In this document: positions 45,661 to 57,500 of the stretch, one piece after another
Numbering within the stretch: the stretch's first letter is position 1
How the letters are laid out: every line of letters starts with the position of its first letter
From: Ailurus styani
Taxonomy: Eukaryota; Chordata; Mammalia; Carnivora; Ailuridae
DNA length: 64,000 bases
Assembly (NCBI GenBank): GCA_002007465.1
Contig: LNAC01000340.1
Location: 1,411,382-1,475,381 of the forward strand
Direction of reading: 5' to 3'
Position numbers and translations under genes: made by a program
Notes under the pieces: generated by a model
What the model saw: the letters and a program-made list of their open reading frames with translations, nothing else
What the model was told of the DNA's origin: nothing
Databases searched by the model: none

Positions 45661-46595
45661 TGCTGACTTCAGCTGGGTGAAAGTCAAGGTTCAGATCCCT
45701 TTTGAGGAAAAGTGGAGCCAGGTGGACCCCATTTAGTCCTTGGCTCAGAGGACTCTGGGGAGAAGGATGGAAGGGGGTCCTGCCCTGTTCACTTGTGTGG
45801 CCCGGGCATGGCAGAACTTGATTTTCCCTATTTGGTGAAATATGCCTTCTAAGATCTACTCTGAATTTGTCCCCTTTTTGTTACCATTTATTGTGTGACA
45901 TGGCCTGCCCTCTGTCAGCCCCACATGTAGGCAAGGGATGTCTGAGACCCTTCTGGTGAAACCACCATGGTGGTGGTGGGGGAGGGTGCTCACCCTTCTC
46001 TCTGCCCCGGCCACCACACCAGATATCAGCTCTCATTCCCTGCTCACTGTCCTTCTCCACCTGGCCTTGCAAAGGGAGTGAGATGGAGTCCTGAGAAGCC
46101 CACTCGGCCAGGATTGCGCCTGGACATGCTGGCACCAAATCCCAGCATTTGTGCGTCATGCTGCATCCAGTGCTCTGAGCATCGCCCGACAACCTTTGTG
46201 CAGTTATCTTCTTCTGCCCTATATCCCCTCAGCTACGAGCCAGGCCAACACCACAGAGAACCAAAAAAGCCCTCATTTGGAGCCTATTTCCAGACTCAGG
46301 AGTTTTCTGGAGCACATCCAGGCACAGGCCATTGATCAGAAGAGGTTGAGTTAACTACACTGGTGTGAGGGCCAGGCTACATGGAAACAAGCCATGTTCA
46401 AACCCCCAGTAGGGACACCCCAATAAAAGTCATTTGTGACAGGACTAGTAGTACCAGCAAGAATTAGAAATGACTCAAGTTCATATCATCAGTGTAGACT
46501 TGAACCTGGGCATTCAGACGCTGGAGGCGGTTTGCTTTACACTAAGCCATTCGCCTGCCAATCAATGCTTACCTTGACAACATCTTAAAGGTATA

Positions 46596-46684
46596 GTATT
46601 GCCAGATTTTGCTAACCAAATAGCATGTCCAATGCAATTTGAATTTCAGATAAACAACAAGTTTTTGGTATAAGTGTTCCCATT
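46596..46684. mobile_element. Half copy (left arm) of the palindromic MITE-like element
   Basis: 'attgccagattttgctaacc' then 'tttgaatttcagataaacaa' and 'tggtataagtgttccca' match the left arm of the element at 30155-30315 and stop at the palindrome centre. Confidence 0.7.
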
Positions 46685-47899
46685 AATATGACCGTGTAAT
46701 AGGTGTACGAATTCTGTTAAACACCTAGCACATAGATGGTGCTCAAAAAGTCTTGTTTCCTTCTCCAGAGGCAGAGACTATTGGCTGCCTACCCAACTCC
46801 TGTTAACTCTCACTATCTTTCCTTGGTAACAGACCCCGATTTCCAGTGGGGCACATGATTCAGAATAAGGGACGATGTTTTCCACCTTCACTTACAGGGC
46901 CCTTATATATGGGTGTGACCAAGTGACTAAGTCATATCAAATGAAATGTAATGGAAAATATTGTTTAGTACTTCTGGGAAGTTTCCTTTAAAGGGAGTGG
47001 ACAAATGTTCTTCTCTCTTTTTGGTCTTTCACATTTCCCCCTTCTCCTGGCCTGTAAGGTAGATGAAATGGCTGGCACTCTGGCATTCGTATTGGACCAA
47101 GGAGTGACCTTGATGACAAAAGCTGTAGGATGGGGTCAGTGGAGCAGAAAGATAAATGTCTGTGTCCTCATGACCAGGGATCCACCCTCCTTGTCCCGCA
47201 CTGCCTCCCCCTAGACATCTTCTGTGTGGCAGTCAGGTGCACTTCATAGCTGATGTGCATCTCCTCTGTGAACATTTAATGAGCAGCTGTGGTTCTGGAA
47301 ACAAAAGAATGACATGATGTTGCTCACAGCTTTCTTGATTTTTCTTTATTTAAAATTTAGATGCGAGCAAGGAGAAATGACTCCAGCCAATACTCAAGTG
47401 AACCCGTCCATTTCACTTGATTTCAGGCTCCTCCTACCTCTCCCTTCGTGCTCAGAGACTCCTGTGAGTCATTCTTCTCGGCTCATAGCACTGTCACCAG
47501 TAGTCCCAGCAAAGCCTCTCTTAATCCATTTCCCCCTTTTCCCTAATATCCATGACCTCCTCTCTTCCTCCAATGGCACTCCCTCTAACTCTATCCTCAA
47601 ACGGGGGTGTGTCCTTGTAACATAGTACCAGTGTACGTGTTTCTAATTTTCACAAATGGCATTACGCTATAAATCTTCTTTCCTAATTTCCTCACCCAAA
47701 CTATGTTATTTAAAAAAAACCCCACAAATATTATTACTCACAATAAAGCTACTGAGTAAAGTTTAAAATTTCTTTGCAAAATTCTTGGGTTGTTGTTGTG
47801 GTTCTTAGAATAAAGCCCACTCAGGATGAAGAGTTAGGATGTTGTGTTTAAAAGTTTGCTTTCCATTTTGAAGCATGTCTCTCCCACCTTTTTGGTTTC

Positions 47900-48340
47900 T
47901 TGACTATGTAAAACACATAGTTAAAAACACAAAAGCAAATTACAAATTCCACTAGGAGATATCTTCCTTCCATCCCTCCTCCTTGATCCTATCTTCTGGC
48001 TCCCATTCCCATTAAGAGTAACCATTATTAATGTTGGTTTTTCTTTGTGGTGATGATTTTTGGCAAAAAGCAACACATCTGCGTTTATGTATATATACAT
48101 TCTTATTTCTCCCTCTTATTATATGAAATGTAGTGCATGTATAAATGGTGTTCTATGCTTTTTTTTTTTCTCTTCATATATCCTGGAGTTACTTCAAATT
48201 GGTAGATCGAGATCTTCTTCATTTCTTTTACAATTGCCTGGTGCTCCACTGGGACAAAGCATGATAGTTTCTTCCACCTGTTTCCTGTTGGACATTTGGG
48301 TTGCTTCCGTTCTATTTATTTGTATAGGGCTCGCCATGTG
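47900..48340 (-). mobile_element. Antisense L1M fragment
   Basis: 'aagagtaaccattattaatg', 'tgtgtttctggctgcttgcc' and 'cctgttggacatttgggttg' fit the reverse complement of an L1M 3' region. Confidence 0.65.
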
Positions 48341-49479
48341 TTTCTGGCTGCTTGCCTGTTTTGCATGTTAATACTTTTCTGAAATCTCTCCACCTTGTTC
48401 TAGGGATGTCTAGTTTCCTGCTTCTTTTTGCACCATTGCTTCCTACAGACCGTATTCATTACATTTAACTTTCTTTTTCCCCTGGTGTCACTCATTACCA
48501 TAAGCCAGAATTTCTCTGGGATATATGTATGCAATGGGACATACACACATTCCATTTCACTTAGGGCTCATGGGTGGCTTCCTGAAGCATCCGTAATCCT
48601 TGACCTTTCCACCAAAATGCCATAGAGTTTTTACTTTACGATTTTACCCATTTTACAGATAGGCAATGAGGCCTTGATGGGATCACAAAATTTTCCAGTA
48701 AGAGTGAGGATTTAGAAACCCTGAGCCTTTAAGTCCATATTAATCATTGTTGACTAATAGGATATACATTTCTATGCAAGTGAGTTAATTCAGCCAACAT
48801 TTATGGAGTGTTTATTCTATGGCAAGAAATGTGCTGGGCACTGGAGATACAAAGAAGAGGTTATAGTCTTCCTACAGAGATCAGTTAATAGGCAAAACAG
48901 TCAGGATTTATCGTTTCCATCTGTAGATGTGCGTGTGTCACGTGGGTGGTCTGTGTGAACTGGACAAACCAGTCTTTCTTCCTACTCTTGCCCCAGTCTG
49001 GGCAGGATGCAGGATGCTGGTGATTCTGTTCCTTTGCCTTCTCCAGATCCACCTGCTGGTCACATGATCATCTTATGAGGCTCTATGGGAGCATTTCCAT
49101 TTCTAGAGAGGTTGGCAAACTGGGTGGCCATAGTAAGAAGTTCTTTGGAAAGTTCAATCCACATAGAATTAGAAAAAATAAATAACATTTATATACACAC
49201 ATCTTCCTCTGACAGTGTCCTCAGGACTACGAATTTAGGAAAATTGTATTTTTCCTTTTACGGTTTTGTTCAAGTTGGCTCACATAATTTCTCACTGTCA
49301 TTAGGAGCAACAAGACTGGATTGGAGCAGGCTCTCAACACTTTTTAATGCCTGGGCTTTTTTTTTCGCCCTGATTCCTTTCCTTCCAATGTTTTGAAGGA
49401 TACTGTCTTCTGGGGTATTTGCTAAGTAGTAACCAATTTTCTTTCCTGCTATCTATGATTCATATATAGAAATGTTTCT

Positions 49480-49675
49480 TTTTTTTTTAAAAGATTTTAT
49501 TTATTTATTTCATAGAGGGAGAGAGATCACAAGGAGGCAGAGAGGCAGGCAGAGAGGGGGGGAAGCAGGCTCCCCGCTGAGCAGGGAGCCCGATGCGGGC
49601 CTCGATCCCAGGACCCTGAGATCATGACCTGAGCCGAAAGCAGAGGCTTTAACCCACTGAGCCACCCAGGCGCCC
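49480..49675 (-). mobile_element. Young CanSINE (SINEC), antisense, mustelid-like
   Basis: Near-intact copy: T-run, 'gattttatttatttatttca', 'gatcccaggaccctgagatc', 'gagccacccaggcgcc'. Exact 15-bp target-site duplication tatagaaatgtttct at 49465-49479 and 49676-49690. The low divergence marks it as one of the youngest insertions here; it could be polymorphic between individuals or species. Confidence 0.97.
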
Positions 49676-49856
49676 TATAGAAATGTTTCTGATTATATAA
49701 TAAAATCACATTTTTGGGAATTCTTACGATGACTCTGATAGCAAAATGGGGCTTCTAATCAGCATCTGGTACGCTGTCACCATGCCCGGACTCCAGGATG
49801 GGACTCACAGACCTTAATGATATCTAGCACATTTTCTGGCTCCATATTTCTGGTAC

Positions 49857-49860
49857 TATC

Positions 49861-49911
<51 letters not shown>

Positions 49912-49924
49912 CATCTATCTATCT
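49857..49924. repeat. ATCT tetranucleotide microsatellite
   Basis: About 16 ATCT units with one CCATCT interruption near the end. A likely polymorphic STR. Confidence 0.97.
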
Positions 49925-50019
49925 GGGCTTATGTCTCAGGAATTCCTTAGATGTAACCTATAATTATTATCAAATAAATTAACACACAGTTGATGGAATC
50001 TCAGAAAAAAATCTAAGGA

Positions 50020-50230
50020 TGGCATGGTGGTTAAAACTTTGGGCTGTGAAGTGAGACATACCTTTGCCCTTGCTGGCTGTGTGACCTCGGCCAGGTTACT
50101 TGACTTCTCTACACCTCTGTTTCCCCATCTGTGATTTGTCTCATATCTGTCCCTCTTATGGGGCTGTTGTGAGGATTATAAAAGATAATAAATGAAAAGT
50201 GCCTGGTAGCACCCAAAACTTGTTATTTTG
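50020..50230 (+). repeat. MIR, nearly full length
   Basis: 'gcatggtggttaaaactttg', 'gctggctgtgtgacctcggc', 'ctctgtttccccatctgtga' and 'ggggctgttgtgaggattat'. Well preserved. Confidence 0.92.
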
Positions 50231-50712
50231 TGATGATGATAACGATGATGACAATGACAATCCCTTATTTTTTAATTTTTTAATTTTTCTTGTCAACAGA
50301 AGCATAGTATATTCATTTGTTGATTATGGAAGTTGCATAAGTTATTGATCAATAACATCGGTCCACATTAATAGCTATTAATGGATATTAATTAATGAAA
50401 AATAATTCCAGTGGGGGAAAATATTACTTCATTTTTATCTTCTACACATTTTCTCTTTTTGTGTTTGTTTCCTAATGAGTGTAGCATATTAGATAGTAGT
50501 TCTTGGAATAATTTATACATAAGCAAATGTGTATATATACATTAGGAGTGGGTGCACGCACAAAATTTTGTTACTGATGGGGTGTGCCGGCAAAACAGTT
50601 TGGGAACCACTGGCTTTCTGGATAAAGTCAGGCCCCTTAGCACATTCCCCAATCAGTCTTTCTAGTCTTGTATCCTTAGTGTTCAATCTAACATATTGCA
50701 TCAAATATTCCT

Positions 50713-50926
50713 TTTTTAAAAATTAATTTTTTAAAAAAAAGGATTTTATGTATTTATTTGGGGGAGAGAGAGAGAGAGAGAGAGAAAGAATACACAGAGA
50801 GAGAGAGAGGGAGAAGCAGGTTTCCTGTTGAGCAGGGAGCCTGATGTGGGGCTAAAACCCAGGACCCTGGGATATGATCTGATCCGAGGACAGAGGCTTA
50901 ACTGACTGAGCCACACAGGTGCCCCA
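50713..50926 (-). mobile_element. CanSINE (SINEC), antisense
   Basis: T/A-rich tail, GA-rich region, 'gagcagggagcctgatgtgg', 'gagccacacaggtgcccc'. Target-site duplication at 50699-50712 and 50927-50940 (catcaa[at/gc]attcct, 12 of 14). Confidence 0.94.
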
Positions 50927-51254
50927 CATCAAGCATTCCTAATATATTATTTGCTTCCACATCTCTGTGCTGATACTTACAATGTGTCTTCTTTCCTGTG
51001 ATAGTCATTTCTTCTTATGTGTTTGTTGAGTTCCTACTTAGTCGGGCAATGACGATGCTTTAGAAACTTTGTTGTATTTTTTACCCACGTTGCTGTTCTC
51101 ATCACTATCATGTAATTTGCATTTCTAAGCTGTCCATTAAACTCTTCAAACTTCATACTACTTGTGTCTTTGAAAACTGTGGGGTCTGCAGGTTGTACAT
51201 TTCACCACCAAGGTTACTCTCAGTCGAATGAACATTCATGGGTTTGGTCTAGAT

Positions 51255-51463
51255 CAGTGGTTTTCAACAGAGATGATTTCTGCCCCAGGGGACATTTGTC
51301 AAGGCCTGGAGACATTTTGGTTTTCACCATTCTAGGGGCGCTACTGATATCCAGGGGGTGGAGGCCAGGGATGTTCTTAACATCCGACAATGCATAGGAA
51401 AATCTCTTTAATAAAGAATTACCTGGCCCAAAATGTAAATTGTGCCAAAGTTAAGAAACCCTG
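51255..51463 (+). mobile_element. MER5A-like hAT-Charlie DNA transposon
   Basis: Starts CAGTGGTTTTCAACAG and ends AAGAAACCCTG, the expected terminal inverted repeats. Inner blocks 'ccccaggggacatttgtcaa', 'ggaggccagggatgttctta' and 'aaagaattacctggcccaaa' fit MER5A. Full length apart from substitutions. Confidence 0.9.
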
Positions 51464-51879
51464 ACTTTGAGGTGACTGAGGAAGGAAGTCCCTGGCTCTG
51501 CTTTGAGGCATGGGAAGGGGTGAGACCTTTCCTTCAGTGCCCCGAGGATGGCAGAACTTTAGTATAGCAGATAGTGTTTGGTCAGCAGCCAGAGGCTCCA
51601 GTATCAGAGATGCTTCATAGACTCCATGTAGGAGGCAAGGAACTATAGAGAGGGGCCAGTGGTCCCTTTGCTTTCTAATACAAACTTAACTTAAGCCTCC
51701 TTAAGACCTTTGGTTCAGGCCTTATCACTAAGGTGGACTCATAGAGCTTGAGGATAATGGTTTTCAGATACCGAATGTGTACTGTGTGCCAGTCATGGCT
51801 TTAAGCACTTGGAATCTATTATTAAATTAAATTCTTTATTAGTTGAAAACTTCAGTAACAGGTGACATCTTAAACTTGC

Positions 51880-52080
51880 TTCATCAAAATAAAAATAATT
51901 TGTTTATTGCATTGGAAGAGTTTTGTGCTTCAGGTATGGCTAGATCCAGGAGTTCAGAAAATGTCATCAAGTCCTAACCTTATTTTCTCCATCCCTTGAA
52001 TCTGCTTCTCAATCAGGGTGGCTGCTGTGATAAATTTTCTTCCAGCAGCTCCACTTTTATAATCCACCCACTTCAAAATC
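51880..52080. repeat. Old dispersed repeat (window family B)
   Basis: 'aggtatggctagatccagga', 'gttcagaaaatgtcatcaag' parallels 30930-30970. Same unnamed family. Confidence 0.5.
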
Positions 52081-53424
52081 AGAAGACATTTCCTCTTCTT
52101 AAGAGTTTCAATAAAAATTTCAGAATGAGACTACATTCATGTGTCTGTTTCTGAGCTACCCATTCTGGCTATGGACATAATGTCATGCTCAAATTGTTCA
52201 GGTCTCTGTCAATGCCCACCTTGGGACTGAGAGTGAGATCAGCTTTAGACCATGGCCTAAGAGTGGGAGTGGGGGTTTTGCAGGGAAATCAGGAGCCTCT
52301 TACTAGAAGAGGGGCATGGATGCTGGGTGGGCAGAAGAACAGATACCTCACCAATTTCACAGATGAAGAAACTGAGACTTAGACCAAGAGGTTAAATCAA
52401 ATCTGGTAAGGGAAGCCACCAAACTGCTGACCCAGATCTTGAACCCTAGTGCTGTGCCCCTCTGCTATGTAGTACTGAGGCATGCTGCCCCTCATTCTCT
52501 CCTCCTCACATTCTCTGGCTACTCCTGGTTTGGAGATCTTCTTACTTCTATGATGTCTGTATCTTTGTACTAATCATATTCTTCTCCCTCTACCTTTATT
52601 AATAGGGCTTCTTGGTATATGGACCACCTTTGTCATTTACTATCTTATTTCAGCTGGTTCTCACAATCACTTGGGGAGGTAAGGAGAGCGAAGATTATTA
52701 ACTCAACTGTTACTGTTGTGCCAAGCACTGCTCAGGGGACCTAAGCAGAGGCCTGTAGATGATGGTGGCCTGCAGTGGTTGCCTCATAATGGCATCACAA
52801 CCTTGAACATGAACTGTCTCCTACGCTATTTGTTCCTCAGGAAGCAGCATGGAGTGAGCTAGCTGTGGGTCAGATGGCCGACTCGTGTGTCCTGATACTA
52901 ACCCTACAACAGACAAAGTTACCCACTTTCCACAGGAGGCCCTGGAGCACCTCCCCCGGTGAGGTGAGAGCCTGCTGTGATGTAGGAGAACAGAACGGCT
53001 TTGTGCATGAACAACACGGCCCTATGGGGAAGGGAAGGAGAGGGGATCGGGGAGAGGAGGGAAGGGAAGGAAAGGGTCTCCTTTTCAGCCTCGCCAGGCA
53101 TGTTAAACACATCCTCTTTCTTGGAGGGAGGGAAGAGAGGGGTCCATAGAAGCTGAGAGAGTTAACCTAGGGGAGCTCCTGCACTGAATGGTGGGAAATA
53201 TCAGGATTGTGTGTTGATGCAGAGTCCTGGGCTCTGGGAGTCATGTAGGGTTCTAGGGAGGCTGTCTTGTCCTGGCCCTCCAATTATTCACATACCATAG
53301 ATGTCTGAGGGAAGAGCAAGGGAAACAAGGAGGGACAGGCATTTGAGGGCTGTGAAGAGGAGGGAGGAGGGGGAACCCACAGAGGCCCTGTCACTGTGAA
53401 AATCCTACCCTTTTACCAAGCATG

Positions 53425-53650
53425 AGGTAGTGGTTAGCTGCATGGGCCTTGGAGTCTGACAAATGTGGATTTAAATTCCAGCTCTGCCATTTACTGCAGG
53501 AGATAAAACACATCCTGTGAGCTCTTATGTCATATTGTGGTCATCTTTAATGTGGTGGTCATTACCTCAAAGTTGGGTGGTTAACATGAAGATTTAAAGA
53601 AAGAGTGTCTGTAAAATGTCTGGACCACAGTATGTGTGCTCAATACGGCT
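53425..53650 (+). repeat. MIR, nearly full length
   Basis: 'gaggtagtggttagctgcat', 'tggatttaaattccagctct', then a diverged 3' half ending 'acagtatgtgtgctcaatac'. Confidence 0.8.
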
Positions 53651-53659
53651 ATGAGCAAC

Positions 53660-54150
53660 ATCCAATCTCCTGGTCACTGTCTACAAACCCCATGTAATCT
53701 GGCCCTGTGTATGTCCCCCACCCCATCTTCTACCCTCTCCTAGCAGTTGATTGCACACTGTGCCAGCACACCAATCTTCTTCCAGCTCCTCAAACATGCC
53801 AAGCCTCTTTCTACCTCAGGGCCTTTGCACATGCTATTCTCTCTGAGCTGAGAACTCTCCCCCAGGGTTTTTGGCCCCATGGCCCCTTCTCACCACGAGA
53901 CTCTAATCTCCAAGGATACATCTCTTATCTCCTTCTTGAGGTTTCTCTTCGCCCAGGCTCCTCTGTAGCACATAAACTCGTTCTACCTCTTCCCAAACAT
54001 TTATCATCGTCTGGAATTTTCTGAAAACTTTTTATTGTCTCTCTTCCATGAGCATGGGAATTCCACGAGGGCAGAAATCTCCTCCGTCTTGCTCATGCAG
54101 TAGGGCTGAGCAGAGCATTAGTGCTCAGTGAAATCCCCTAGGAGAGGATG
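53660..54150 (+). mobile_element. LINE L2, 3' region
   Basis: 'cctcagggcctttgcacatg', 'gctattctctctgagctgag', 'aaacatttatcatcgtctgg', 'gagcatgggaattccacgag' and 'ggcagaaatctcctccgtct' follow the L2 3' region in order. No ORF. Confidence 0.9.
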
Positions 54151-54949
54151 ATGATAGTGAAGGTGGCAGGGACATTGGCGGTGATGAAGAGAACTCATTA
54201 ATCTCCTTCCTTCTCAGTCTCAGATCTTTTTTTTTTCTTTTCTTTTCTTTTCTGACCTACCTCAGCTTCAGAGCCTCTCCCCTGGGTCTTGCAGGCATCT
54301 TGAGGATAACAGGCGGTGCAGGTTGCAAGGAACACACAGGGGGAGCGTTTTCGAATGAGGCGGCTCAGCGTTTGGGAGGAAGGCCGGGCCCCGGAGACAA
54401 TGACATGAAGCAGGCCCGAGGCCCGAGGCCCGAGATTCTGGAGTGACTTCATAGAACGCTCTCCAGTTATAACTGCTTATTATTGAACATTTACATTTCT
54501 CTCAACATTGGCCGGGCTTTTTTACAATGCCTTTAACTGAATTTGCAAAACGCTTTACAAATGCTTTTTATTAGCTATTATTAAGCCGGCAGGGGTATAC
54601 CTGCGTCAAAAAATGGAAAGTTTGCGTTTTGTGGGACAGGAGTGCTTTTCATTCTCAGATGTCTGGGTTCCTTTCCTCCGCTTGTTGTGTAAGTATCAAA
54701 GAATAAAATGTCAAGGGCAACGCTTGACCCTTCCCTTGGGCTAGCAGTACAGCGGATTTGATATGGGGCCTACTAACTCACAATCAACCAAACGGGCTCT
54801 GAAGGGGTCCTGGAGAAGAGATTCTGGCTGCAGCTTCTGCGGCTCAATGGCCTTGCGGAGGGTCTTTGTGTTCCTGCGTGGGTCATCACTTAAGCTCCCC
54901 GTGCACACTGTCACCACTCATGGTGTAACATCTGTCACCTGCTGGCACT

Positions 54950-55060
54950 GGGCTGTGAGCTTTTTGAGAGTGGGGACCACCTCTGAATCATTTTTTGGAT
55001 CCTTAACACAGGACCTGGTGTGTAGTAGGTACTTCATTAATGTTTCTTGAATGCATAAAT
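54950..55060 (+). mobile_element. LINE L2 3' end
   Basis: 'gctgtgagctttttgagagt' then 'gtgtagtaggtacttcatta' and 'atgtttcttgaatgcataaa', the typical end of L2. Confidence 0.75.
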
Positions 55061-55689
55061 AGAATGACCTTAAGTGAGTAAACACTGGAAGCCTTGCTAA
55101 TGGAGACACACACCATATACAGAGGAAGCCATCAGCAAAAGTCAGGTCACCTACTGGCAGAGGTTACCTGTTCCCTCTGTTCATGGGCTGTGGTCTATGC
55201 GCCTCTTCCCTTCGTACCCGCACCCCCTCCGGGGGCTAACCAGTGCTAGAACAGGAAGAAGAGCTAAGCTCGGTCAATGGCAAACTTGCAGGTCTCTCTC
55301 TACCTGCCACCAAAAGCCCAAGCTCAGGTCACCGGGATGAAAATATTCTTTCGTTAACTAGCCATTGATCAACTCCTTGTAGATCGTTGTGTTGCAATAT
55401 AATTTTAGGACTGTCAAAAGACAGAACATTTCGAAAATAATAAAAACATTTGTTAAAATGTGTTATATAAGTAACACATACTTCTTGTGGAATAGTTAAT
55501 AAATTAAAGAAAAAGAATAGTTAATACATATAAAGAAAAAGAAAATATAAAAAAATTAGGAATCACCTGTAACCCTACCATCCAGAACTTATAGCTGTTA
55601 TTTATCTACATATCTCCCTGACACTCTCTACATAGTTTATATAAGTAATTTTTGATTCCAAATATGGGATCAAACTATACTACTAATTG

Positions 55690-55900
55690 TGATAGCTGAT
55701 ATTTATAGAGGACCTTCCACGTGCAGGTATTTTTCTAATGTCTTTGTATGTTCTAGCTTGCTTAATCCTCAAAAATAATACTATGAAGTAGGTATGGATA
55801 TGACCAGCCCCAATTTCGGGATGAGGAAACTGAGTCATGGGGAGGTTAAATCAGGCGGCCCATAAGCAATGAAGCCAGTGTTTGAATCTTGGCAGCTCGA
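55690..55900 (-). repeat. MIR, reverse orientation
   Basis: 'gatagctgatatttatagag', 'gcttaatcctcaaaaataat', 'gggatgaggaaactgagtca'. Confidence 0.85.
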
Positions 55901-56122
55901 CCCCAAACTTTTTTCATTTAACGATAGATGGGAATATCTTGCCATCCTCATCTTTCGTTCATAGCCAGGGCTGTGAAGATTTCTATCATACCACAATTCA
56001 TTTAACCCAAGGGGTAGACAGGTTTCAAATCATGTGCCAAATTAAACTAAATAGAGGAAAAAGAAACTCACGATCCATTTCATTCTAGGATTTGAAAATT
56101 GAGCTATGATGTTCTGGTGTTA

Positions 56123-56490
56123 GGCTGCTGAGGGTTGCCATAACAAGATACCGCACAGCGAAAGGCTTAGACAATGATGTTTGCTGTCTCGTGGTCCTAG
56201 AGGCCGTAAGTCCAAAATCAAGGTATCAGTAGGGTTGGTCCTTCTGAGGGCTGTGAGGGAAGGACCTACCCCAGACTCTCCCCTGGGCTTGCGGATGGCC
56301 GCCTTCTCCCTGTGTCTCTTCCCAGCATCATACCTCTCCTGTGTCTGCCTCTGGCTCTCCCTTTTTATGAGAACTCTAGTTATATTGAATTAGAGTCCAC
56401 CCTAATGATCTCATGTTACATTGATTGCCTCTGTAAAGATTTTATTTTAATCCATGAGTTCCCAATTACCACCATAATGACATTAGTCCA
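56123..56490 (-). mobile_element. MLT1-type LTR, antisense
   Basis: Reverse-complement LTR order: 'gccataacaagataccgcac', 'aggccgtaagtccaaaatca', 'gccgccttctccctgtgtct', 'accctaatgatctcatgtta'. An L1 end follows. Confidence 0.75.
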
Positions 56491-56525
56491 GAACATTTCT
56501 TTGTTTTTTGAAAGTCGATTAATGT

Positions 56526-56700
56526 ATTTGTTTGTTTGTTTCAGAGGTGGAATTTAGTGATTCATCAGTTGCATATAACACCCAGTGCTCATTCCATCAT
56601 GTGTCCTCCTTAATGCCCATCACCCAGCTACCCCCTCCCCCTCCCCAGCCTCCCCTTAAGCGGCCCTCCGTTCGTTTGTTTCCAGATTGTTTCTTTTTTA
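56526..56700 (-). mobile_element. L1 3' end, 5'-truncated, antisense
   Basis: A TTTG-rich tail, then 'gtggaatttagtgattcatc', 'agttgcatataacacccagt', 'gtgtcctccttaatgcccat' and a C-rich tract: the carnivore L1 3' UTR in reverse complement. Only about 170 bp, so strongly 5'-truncated. Confidence 0.85.
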
Positions 56701-57061
56701 CTTTTCTTGATGAAACTAGTGATGTTTTGCAATTGTAACCTGATGTGCCAAAAAAAATTATGAAATTTACTAAGGACATAGAAAATCAGCTAATACTTCA
56801 GAAATTCATATACAGTGGAATTTCTAGGTCAAGGAATAAGAATATTTTTAAGACCCTTGACATTCATTGCAAAATTTCCCCTCAAAAGATTGACCCCTAT
56901 GCTCTCAGCTGGGGCAACATTATTCCTCCAGGGTTGGGATTCCGTTTTATTTCCTTTATTTACTGGACCATGCCTGGCATCTATTAGATATGCAATACAT
57001 ATTTCAATATAAAACACAGTTATACTATTGCGCTTCGTTTTTTAAAAGCATGGGTATGTAT

Positions 57062-57162
57062 GTAGGGACACACTTATGCTGAACAATGATTCATTTGCCT
57101 GAAACCCAAATTTAACCAAGTAGGCTGTGTTTTTATTTGCTAAATTGGGGAACCCTATTCCT
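57062..57162. mobile_element. Half copy (right arm) of the palindromic MITE-like element
   Basis: 'gggacacacttatgctgaac', 'aaatttaaccaagtaggctg', 'tttttatttgctaaattggg' match the right arm of the element at 30155-30315. Confidence 0.7.
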
Positions 57163-57299
57163 TTGTACAGCAGAAATAGCAGCAAACCCCCCCCCCACGG
57201 TCATGATATGATCACTGCGATCACTCATGGAGGTCAGCAGCCCAGTGACTGGCATGGAGCGGGACCTCTATAAAAGTTAATTAAAAGTGCAATTCATTT

Positions 57300-57500
57300 C
57301 TCTTGACACCTGCCATTGCAGGCACCTACCACTTATTTGAGCTCCTACAAAGTCTCGGGCGTCTTAGAGACATTACTTCTAATCTTCACAACAAGCAAGG
57401 TCAGGATAATTATGATTTACAGCTAAGGGAACTAAGACTTTAGAGGCTTGTGAATTTATCATCCCAGATCATGTGGAAATGAGACTTGATTCCTGGCTGC
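57300..57500 (-). repeat. MIR, reverse orientation
   Basis: 'taatcttcacaacaagcaag', 'ttacagctaagggaactaag' and 'agacttgattcctggctgct'. Confidence 0.75.

Larger units (their letters stand above)
42201..46595. other. Intergenic DNA with old repeats, no gene recognised
   Basis: 42208-42470 has an old repeat feel ('gcacgaaataggagaacttg' start) that I cannot name. 42470-43130 is unique. MIR pieces lie at about 43160-43260, 43400-43600 and 45500-45660, an MLT1 LTR at 44640-45015, and another old element at about 45060-45300 ('gaatttattaaagaatgtga'). The 200-residue minus-strand frames here overlap these repeats and do not look coding. Confidence 0.6.
46685..51254. other. Intergenic DNA with L1, SINE and simple repeats
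   Basis: 46800-47220 resembles an old LTR-type repeat. 47900-48340 is an antisense L1M fragment, 48620-48730 a MIR piece and 48785-48920 the start of the old dispersed family. Two CanSINEs (49480-49675, 50713-50926), an ATCT tetranucleotide tract (49857-49924) and a MIR (50020-50230) follow. No exon is recognised. Confidence 0.65.
51464..57061. other. Intergenic DNA: MIR, L2, LTR fragments and unique blocks
   Basis: 51880-52080 is a copy of window family B, 52340-52460 a MIR piece and 52470-53420 unique. 53425-53650 is a MIR, 53660-54150 L2, 54460-54760 a unique AT-rich block that could be a conserved element, 54950-55060 an L2 3' end and 55370-55690 an L1-like AT-rich stretch with a 25-bp tandem repeat at 55490-55539. 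55690-55900 is a MIR, 56123-56490 an MLT1 and 56526-56700 an L1 end. Confidence 0.65.

Noticed and set aside
49600..49675. tRNA-like sequence in the SINE heads
   Set aside because: tRNA-Lys-derived promoter regions of CanSINEs, not functional tRNA genes.
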